Of a stretch of DNA of 17,616 nt, positions 12,899-17,616 are shown piece by piece. The notes beneath the pieces are model-generated. The model was given only the letters and a program-made list of their open reading frames with translations. It was not told the DNA's origin and made no database searches. This DNA is from F23-B02 sp963613665 (GTDB lineage Bacteria > Bacillota > Clostridia > Oscillospirales > Oscillospiraceae): contig CAVEAL010000034.1 of NCBI GenBank assembly GCA_963613665.1, forward strand, positions 1-17,616, read 5' to 3'. Made by a program: the position numbers and the translations under genes. Numbering within the stretch: the first letter of the stretch is position 1; each line of letters opens with the position of its first letter.

Positions 12899-15451
12899 TT
12901 ACATCATTTCCGTCTTATCGAGCTGTTCGTTCATGTACTTGTTTATGCCGCCGAGCGAACGCTTTGCGAATATGCCTATCAGCAGGCCGACAACGAAGAA
13001 CAGCATAAGCTGGAGCAGATAAATGAGGTACTGGTTCTGGTAAAGTCCCGCAATTGCCTCGCGCATGGCGTTGATCGCGTAGGGGAAGGGGAAGAACAGA
13101 TACACCTGCTGGAAGAAGTTCGGCAGCAGCTCGATGGGGTAAGAGCCGCCGGAACCGGCTATCTGAATAATAAGTATGACGACTATGAGCGCTCTTCCGA
13201 TATTGCCGAAGGCGACTGCAAAGGCATAGGCCAGCATCGAGCACGCCATCGAGGTGACGATGCCGGACAGCAGCAGAAGCCCCGGATGCACACAGTCAAC
13301 GCCGAGGATTATCATGTTGCCGAGCATGGTGACAAGCGTCTGAAGCTGACTGAGCAGGAAGAACAGCAGATATCTTCCGAAGAAGCGCTGCTTCTCCGTC
13401 GCCTCGGGCACGGGTATGGGCGCATCGCAGTTTACGATGGCATTTATGATAACGCAGCCGACCCAGATGGCAAGCATGGTGTAGAACGGCGTCATTGCAG
13501 CGCCGTAGGATTCAACGGGGTAAACGCTCTTTGATACGATCGAAACGGGGCTTGACAGGAACGAGCCGATGCTCTCTGGATCAACATTGAGGAAGTCGAA
13601 CACATTTTGTATCGTTCCGTTTTCGGGATTGCCTTCGAGCAGTTCGATGAAGTCGGTGATCCTGCCGCTGTATGATGCGAGCAGATCCTTGACCTGGATG
13701 AGCGCGTTGTTTACGGCACCGAAGGTGCTGCCGAGCTCGCTTATGATAGGCGTGGTCTTACCGAGGATGCCGCTGAGATCAAGCAGCAGGGAGGAGACCT
13801 CGCTCAGGCTGTCCTGAAGATTGTTGAGCATAGTGTCGAGCATGGGGTATACCGTCTCGGTAAGGGTGACTCTCGCCGTCTCGAGCATATCGCTTATGAG
13901 CTGAAGGTCATTTATCAGGTCGATGTCGCGGTTGCCGCTGATGATATCGTTAAGGATATCCTGCGCATCCTTGGTGCTGCTCTGCGCACTGTCGATGGAG
14001 CCGGAGACATCTGATGTGCTGCTGCCGCCCGCCGTTCCGACGGCCTCCGCCGTAGCGTCGAGGGCTTCAAGCTCCTGCTGGACGATCTGCGTATCGCTCT
14101 GAGCGGCAAGCAGCGCCTCCTGGCGCACCTCGGGATCGGAGGTGGTCTGAGCCTTGGTGAGGTTTGCCTGAATGCTCGTTATGCGGTCATTTGTGTCCTC
14201 CTGCATGAATTCAACGAGCGATTCCATCGACTGCTGCGTCTGCGACGCGTCGTTAAGATCGTTATAATCATAGCCCGTCACGGCCTCGTACACTGCGGGA
14301 ACTGCAACGGTCTCGTAATCGGACTTGACCGCTTCGATGGCGCTTTTGTTGTGCGCCGCGAGAACGCGCGTCTGCTGGGCATCGACCGTCCCGCCGTTGA
14401 GACCGAGCTTGTCGCGCAGCTGAGTTATCTTATCGGTGAGCTTATTGAGCGCCGTGAGCGCATCCTCGATCTCGGTATTGCTCAGACCGGAGTGCGTGAG
14501 GTAGTCAATGAGCTCTTTATACTGCTGCTCAAGCTCTGCCAGAGCCTTTTTCGCGGCCTCCGCATCGTCGGTGCCGCCGTCATAGAGCCTGTCGAGCTTA
14601 TAAATAGCCTCGTTTACGGAGTCACGGAGCTCGGTGAGCATGTTGTTGACCTCTTCGTTTATAAGCGCGAGGTCCTTCTTTGTATCCTCAATGTACACGA
14701 TCTGCTTTGAGATGTTCACTCTCTCGTTGCCTATGAGGTAGATCGAGTAGTTAAGGGTATTGTTGGTGCGCTGGAGCGTGTCGATAAGCGCGTTGTTCGC
14801 GGAAATGAACTGGTCGATGGTACCGTTGTAGCTGATGAGGTTCTGATTTATCTTCTCAAGCGTGTTTCTGAGCATTTCGGAGGATGAATTGCCCTGAACG
14901 TCGGAGGAGAAGCCGTTGAGCTTGTCAAACAGCGTTTCGACAACGGTTGAGATATACTTTTCGTTTACTATCTGCTTTACCTTATCGCCGGCGGCCTCGA
15001 CGACCTTTACGGCAACGGCATTTTTCTTTTCGTTCTGGTAGAATTTTATCGTCGGGCTGTACATATCCGTAGTCAGGAAGTTGTACATATTATATGTAAA
15101 GTCGGGCTCGATGACGATGGCGGCGTAATACTTGCCGGCGTAGAGATCCTCGATAGCCTTGTCGGCATCGTCAAGAAACACAAAGCCGAAGTGCTCGTCG
15201 TCCTTTATCTCGGAAATAAGAGTCTTGCCCATATTGACGATATTTCCGTCGGAGTCCATATAGTCCCTGTCGTTTGAAACAACGGCTATGGAAACATCCT
15301 TCGTCTTGCCGTAGGGATCCCAGAATGCATAGATGTTGAACCATGCGTACAGGGCAGGCAGTACGAGAATCGCAAGTATGATGAGGAAGGCGAAGAAATT
15401 CCTGTAGAGCGCCCTCAGATCATGTTTGAAAACTCTGAAAATATTACGCAT
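12899..15451 (-). CDS. YhgE/Pip-family membrane protein (longer paralogue)
   Basis: An 850-residue YhgE/Pip membrane protein. One N-terminal helix (residues about 17-36) ends in the family signature LPALYAWFN with W-D-P-Y-G after it. A large external region of about 600 residues follows, with long coiled-coil segments (for example LTELRDSVNEAIYKLDRL) and an SSTSDVSGS linker. The C-terminal six-helix block contains IAGSGGSYPIELLPNFFQ and NAMREAIAGLYQ, closely matching the downstream paralogue, so the two probably arose by duplication and diverged in the external part. Start ATG 15451 follows AGGAG at 11 nt; TTG 15460 is too close to it. First gene of the operon. The role is unknown; a heteromeric complex with the two downstream products is inferred. 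Confidence 0.9.
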   Translation of the reverse strand: MRNIFRVFKHDLRALYRNFFAFLIILAILVLPALYAWFNIYAFWDPYGKTKDVSIAVVSNDRDYMDSDGNIVNMGKTLISEIKDDEHFGFVFLDDADKAIEDLYAGKYYAAIVIEPDFTYNMYNFLTTDMYSPTIKFYQNEKKNAVAVKVVEAAGDKVKQIVNEKYISTVVETLFDKLNGFSSDVQGNSSSEMLRNTLEKINQNLISYNGTIDQFISANNALIDTLQRTNNTLNYSIYLIGNERVNISKQIVYIEDTKKDLALINEEVNNMLTELRDSVNEAIYKLDRLYDGGTDDAEAAKKALAELEQQYKELIDYLTHSGLSNTEIEDALTALNKLTDKITQLRDKLGLNGGTVDAQQTRVLAAHNKSAIEAVKSDYETVAVPAVYEAVTGYDYNDLNDASQTQQSMESLVEFMQEDTNDRITSIQANLTKAQTTSDPEVRQEALLAAQSDTQIVQQELEALDATAEAVGTAGGSSTSDVSGSIDSAQSSTKDAQDILNDIISGNRDIDLINDLQLISDMLETARVTLTETVYPMLDTMLNNLQDSLSEVSSLLLDLSGILGKTTPIISELGSTFGAVNNALIQVKDLLASYSGRITDFIELLEGNPENGTIQNVFDFLNVDPESIGSFLSSPVSIVSKSVYPVESYGAAMTPFYTMLAIWVGCVIINAIVNCDAPIPVPEATEKQRFFGRYLLFFLLSQLQTLVTMLGNMIILGVDCVHPGLLLLSGIVTSMACSMLAYAFAVAFGNIGRALIVVILIIQIAGSGGSYPIELLPNFFQQVYLFFPFPYAINAMREAIAGLYQNQYLIYLLQLMLFFVVGLLIGIFAKRSLGGINKYMNEQLDKTEMM

Positions 15452-15496
15452 ATCGGACAATACTCCTGTCGGATTTAAGAGTAGTATAATATAGAG

Positions 15497-15516
15497 CCGC
15501 CGAAGAAAAACGGCGG
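15497..15516 (-). repeat. Leader hairpin of the YhgE operon
   Basis: In the roughly 100-nt leader, CCGCCG (15511-15516, read on the minus strand) pairs with CGGCGG (15497-15502) around an 8-nt U-rich loop. No U-tract follows. It may stabilise or modulate the message. Confidence 0.4.
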
Positions 15517-15549
15517 GATTTGCAAATTACAAAACGGTAACGATTTAGA

Positions 15550-15564
15550 TACAATGGTATTGTA
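15550..15564 (-). promoter_or_regulatory. Operator-like inverted repeat at the YhgE operon start
   Basis: TACAAT-GGT-ATTGTA is a perfect 6-3-6 inverted repeat that contains the -10 box and reaches the predicted start site, a repressor position. A related 12-bp palindrome ACAATATATTGT lies at 15650-15661. The regulator is not in this window as far as can be seen. Confidence 0.55.
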
Positions 15565-15587
15565 CAGGCATTTAAAATAATTGTCAA
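15559..15587 (-). promoter_or_regulatory. Promoter of the YhgE operon
   Basis: On the minus strand a consensus -35 TTGACA (15582-15587) and -10 TACAAT (15559-15564) are 17 bp apart. The start would be near 15552, about 100 nt before the first gene. Confidence 0.78.
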
Positions 15588-15780
15588 GTAGACATAACCA
15601 CATGAACATATAAAATTTTCGCATGATTGTGGCAGAACATTTTTTTGACACAATATATTGTATGTAAAAAGTTATTAGCAGGAATTACATGCACATGCGG
15701 AGAATATAACGCATTATTGCGGCAATGATAAGTATCGGGTCAAGAAACCGTACCCAATACAGAAAAGGAGATGTAAAACC
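15588..15780. other. Spacer between the YhgE promoter and the spore protein gene
   Basis: No gene is seen. It holds the ACAATATATTGT palindrome (15650-15661), overlapped by a TTGACA (15645-15650) without a partner -10 at good spacing. A GAATA (15702-15706) about 16 nt before CAATGATAA resembles a forespore sigma-F/G promoter, but only weakly. Confidence 0.35.
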
Positions 15781-15981
15781 ATGTCTAACAATTCCAGCAA
15801 TCATCTTGTTGTTCCCGCTGCGCGCGAGGCAATGGAGAAGTTTAAGATGGAAGCGGCAAACGAGGTCGGCGTTAACCTGAAAAACGGTTATAACGGCGAT
15901 ATCACCGCCCGCCAGGCCGGCTCCGTCGGCGGCCAGATGGTCAAGAAGATGATCCAGGCATACGAAAACGGCCTGAAGTGA
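15781..15981 (+). CDS. Alpha/beta-type small acid-soluble spore protein
   Basis: A 66-residue protein of the alpha/beta SASP family. These coat DNA in the dormant forespore, shift it to an A-like form, protect it from UV and chemicals, and are degraded by the GPR protease at germination to supply amino acids. The two conserved blocks are present: FKMEAANEVGVNL (about 21-33), which includes the GPR cleavage region (E-A-x-x-E-V/F-G), and DITARQAGSVGGQMVKKMI (about 40-58). Start follows AAAGGAG. It is a single-gene unit with its own terminator, and forespore expression is expected. It is evidence that the organism can sporulate or descends from a sporulating line. Confidence 0.95.
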   Translation: MSNNSSNHLVVPAAREAMEKFKMEAANEVGVNLKNGYNGDITARQAGSVGGQMVKKMIQAYENGLK

Positions 15982-15999
15982 TCCTGCAAAAAGAGAAAG

Positions 16000-16032
16000 A
16001 AAACGATGCCTGTTTTTTCGGGCATCGTTTTT
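16000..16032 (+). terminator. Bidirectional terminator shared by the SASP gene and obg
   Basis: AAAACGATGCC (16000-16010) pairs with GGCATCGTTTT (16021-16031) around a 10-nt loop. On the plus strand the stem runs into TTTTTCTG, and on the minus strand into TTTTCTTTC. It sits between the convergent ends of the SASP gene (15981) and obg (16061). Confidence 0.85.
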
Positions 16033-16060
16033 CTGCATTATTATATTGCTGCGTTTAAAA

Positions 16061-17344
16061 TCAATCTCTGTACTCAAACTCAAGATTATAGATGCTCACT
16101 GTGTCACCGTCCTGAATGCCCATGTCCTCCATGCGTTTATATACGCCGTTGTCGCGCAGGACGCGGTCAAAGTACATCATGCTCTCATTGTCAGAGAAAT
16201 TAACGGAAGACATGAGCCTTTGCAGCCAGCCGCCCTCAACGACCCAGACATCGTCGTACTTTTCAATCGTCAGCGTTTCGGATGTGTCAATTACGGGCTC
16301 GGGCGGGACGTAGTCTGCCTCAAAGCGTATCACCGGCGGCAGCTCGCGCAGCATATCGGCGGCCATGTTTACGAGTTCACGCGTTCCGCTGTGTGTAGCG
16401 GCGCTCATCTCGAAGAACTCATAGCCGAGAGCCTCAACATGCGCCTTGAGCCGCTCTATATTCTCGCGGTCGCCGCCGCACAGGTCGCACTTGTTCGCGG
16501 CAACTATCTGCGGACGCTCGGAAAGCTCGGCGGAGTATTCCCTGAGCTCTGCGTTTATTGCGTCAAAGTCCTCGACGGGGTCGCGTCCCTCGGAGCCGGA
16601 AACGTCAACAAGGTGTATGAGCAGGCGGCAGCGGTCGATATGCCGCAGAAAGTCGTGGCCGAGACCTGCGCCCTCTGACGCGCCCTCGATTATGCCGGGG
16701 ATATCGGCCATGACAAAGGAGCGCCCCTCATCGACATACACAACGCCGAGATTTGGGAACAGCGTCGTGAAGTGGTAATTTGCGATCTTGGGATGCGCCT
16801 TGCTGACGACGGACAGCAGGGTGGACTTGCCCACGTTGGGAAAGCCCACGAGCCCCACGTCGGCAAGGAGCTTGAGCTCAAGCGTTATATCGTGCGCTTC
16901 GCCGGGGAGACCGGGCTTTGCAAAGCGGGGGACCTGTCTCGTGGGCGTAGCAAAATGCTTGTTGCCCCAGCCGCCCTTGCCGCCGCGTGCTGCAATGTAG
17001 TCCTTACCGTCGGACATATCGTGCATGATGGCGCCGGTCTCGGTGTCGCGCACGAGAGTGCCGCGCGGAACGCGTATATACAGGCTTTCGCCGTCTCTGC
17101 CGGAGCAGCGCTTGCCTTGACCGTCCGCGCCCGTTCCGGCGACGTATTTGCGTTTGTATCTGAAGTCCATCAGTGTGGACATGTTGTCGTCAACGACAAA
17201 AACGATATCGCCGCCGCGGCCGCCGTCGCCGCCGTCGGGGCCTCCCGCTGCGACATACTTCTCGCGGTGGAACGCAACGGCACCGTTGCCGCCGTTGCCG
17301 GCCTTTATCGTTATTCGTGCCTTATCAACAAAAGAGGCAGCCAT
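16061..17344 (-). CDS. obg: Obg/CgtA ribosome-associated GTPase
   Basis: A 427-residue essential GTPase of the Obg family, involved in maturation of the 50S ribosomal subunit and in stress and sporulation control in Firmicutes. Three domains are visible: the glycine-rich Obg fold (about 1-158, with GNGGNGAVAFHREKYV and GGPDGGDGGRGG), the G domain (about 159-330) with G1 GFPNVGKST (167-175), switch I TTLFPNLG, G3 DIPG (214-217), G4 NKCD (284-287) and G5 SAAT (314-317), and a C-terminal OCT domain (about 350-427) as in Gram-positive Obg. The start has GAGGTG just upstream. obg is often next to rpmA; no rpmA is seen in the 270 bases before it. No convincing promoter is visible. Confidence 0.97.
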   Translation of the reverse strand: MAASFVDKARITIKAGNGGNGAVAFHREKYVAAGGPDGGDGGRGGDIVFVVDDNMSTLMDFRYKRKYVAGTGADGQGKRCSGRDGESLYIRVPRGTLVRDTETGAIMHDMSDGKDYIAARGGKGGWGNKHFATPTRQVPRFAKPGLPGEAHDITLELKLLADVGLVGFPNVGKSTLLSVVSKAHPKIANYHFTTLFPNLGVVYVDEGRSFVMADIPGIIEGASEGAGLGHDFLRHIDRCRLLIHLVDVSGSEGRDPVEDFDAINAELREYSAELSERPQIVAANKCDLCGGDRENIERLKAHVEALGYEFFEMSAATHSGTRELVNMAADMLRELPPVIRFEADYVPPEPVIDTSETLTIEKYDDVWVVEGGWLQRLMSSVNFSDNESMMYFDRVLRDNGVYKRMEDMGIQDGDTVSIYNLEFEYRD

Positions 17345-17446
17345 ATTTCACCTCGCTAATATTATCGTTTCACTCAGCTCCTGTCAGCAGCTCAAAAAAG
17401 CAGTCAAAGGCCGCAGAGCTGTCTGCATAACAGAGCCCTATAATAA

Positions 17447-17471
17447 ATGCCGGACGGGATTCGTCCGGCAT
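17447..17471 (-). terminator. Hairpin upstream of obg, possible terminator of an upstream gene
   Basis: A perfect 10-bp stem ATGCCGGACG/CGTCCGGCAT with a 5-nt loop is followed on the minus strand by TTATTATAG. It could terminate a minus-strand gene lying to the right of the window. The U-run is interrupted, so strength is uncertain. Confidence 0.5.
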
Positions 17472-17616
17472 CGCAGACTGTCAAAAAGCATCCGCTGCTG
17501 CGTAAAGATAACCGCGCAGCGGGGGAGCCCGAGGGGGCAAGACCCGCCTCGAGTTAGATAAGCCGCCGTCGAAATCCTTGAAATTTCAAGGATTTCGGTA
17601 AAAGCATTTTGAATAC
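17472..17616. other. Spacer with CCGCTGC/GCAGCGG repeats at the right edge
   Basis: No gene is recognised. It contains CCGCTGC and GCAGCGG as a spaced inverted pair and a GC-rich stretch (about 17510-17550) able to fold on itself, then the 28-bp palindrome at 17570-17597. This looks like intergenic structured sequence or a repeat element. Confidence 0.35.
17570..17597. repeat. 28-bp perfect palindrome
   Basis: The half CGAAATCCTTGAAA is followed directly by its exact reverse complement with no spacer. Neither strand has a U-tract after it, so it is not a normal terminator. It could be a protein-binding site or part of a dispersed intergenic repeat. Confidence 0.6.

Noticed and set aside
15702..15731. 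Sigma-F/G promoter for the spore protein gene
   Set aside because: GAATA about 16 nt before CAATGATAA is only a loose match, so it is mentioned but not called as a feature.
15685..16083. 132-residue minus-strand ORF with hydrophobic ends
   Set aside because: It is antisense to the spore protein gene and crosses the bidirectional terminator. It has no convincing ribosome site.
16046..16678. 210-residue plus-strand ORF inside obg
   Set aside because: It is a shadow of the obg OCT and G domains; obg is unambiguous.
17352..17387. Promoter just before obg (CTGACA-17-TAATAT)
   Set aside because: The start point would leave only about 8 nt of leader and cut into the ribosome site, so it is probably chance.
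1..17616. CRISPR arrays, transposases, integrases, tRNA or rRNA genes
   Set aside because: No regularly spaced direct repeats, no transposase or integrase motifs, and no tRNA or rRNA sequence was recognised on either strand.

Overview
The window looks like a chromosomal segment of an endospore-forming, anaerobic Clostridia-type Firmicute, probably near the Oscillospirales/Ruminococcaceae. The basis is an alpha/beta-type small acid-soluble spore protein, clostridial families (paired YhgE/Pip membrane proteins, an Rrf2 regulator, Obg), good Shine-Dalgarno sites before most genes, TTGACA/TATAAT-like promoters and moderately GC-rich coding DNA. I see no phage, insertion sequence, CRISPR array, tRNA or rRNA. 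The genus cannot be named from the sequence alone.

Layout. 1-283: the tail of a plus-strand gene, then palindrome-rich spacer with two hairpins. 284-4025 (minus): a LysR regulator, a class V aminotransferase-fold enzyme and a DAACS-family amino-acid symporter. The last two form an operon whose promoter overlaps a long palindrome. 4251-7018 (plus): a methionine operon (metY, metA) preceded by a strong promoter, a 40-residue leader ORF containing ten Met codons, and a perfect intrinsic terminator. This resembles a ribosome-mediated attenuator. 7035-10309: a sulfur block with an Rrf2 regulator (plus) converging on mnmA, an HD-domain hydrolase and cysK (all minus). cysK has a strong promoter overlapped by a 32-bp operator-like repeat and a possible 11-codon leader. 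10331-15587 (minus): a three-gene operon of two YhgE/Pip proteins flanking a small two-helix membrane protein. 15781-15981 (plus): the spore protein gene, sharing a bidirectional terminator with obg. 16061-17344 (minus): obg, followed by a spacer with a 28-bp perfect palindrome at the right edge.

How the genes work together. MetA carries Glu111, the acetyl-CoA-type residue, and MetY uses O-acetylhomoserine, so the pair makes homocysteine from homoserine, acetyl-CoA and sulfide. CysK uses sulfide for cysteine, MnmA places sulfur on tRNA, and the Rrf2 protein with three spaced cysteines is a candidate sulfur or Fe-S sensor for the block. The most noteworthy element is the Met-rich leader attenuator at 4274-4507. 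No S-box or Met T-box signature, the usual Firmicute methionine controls, was recognised there.
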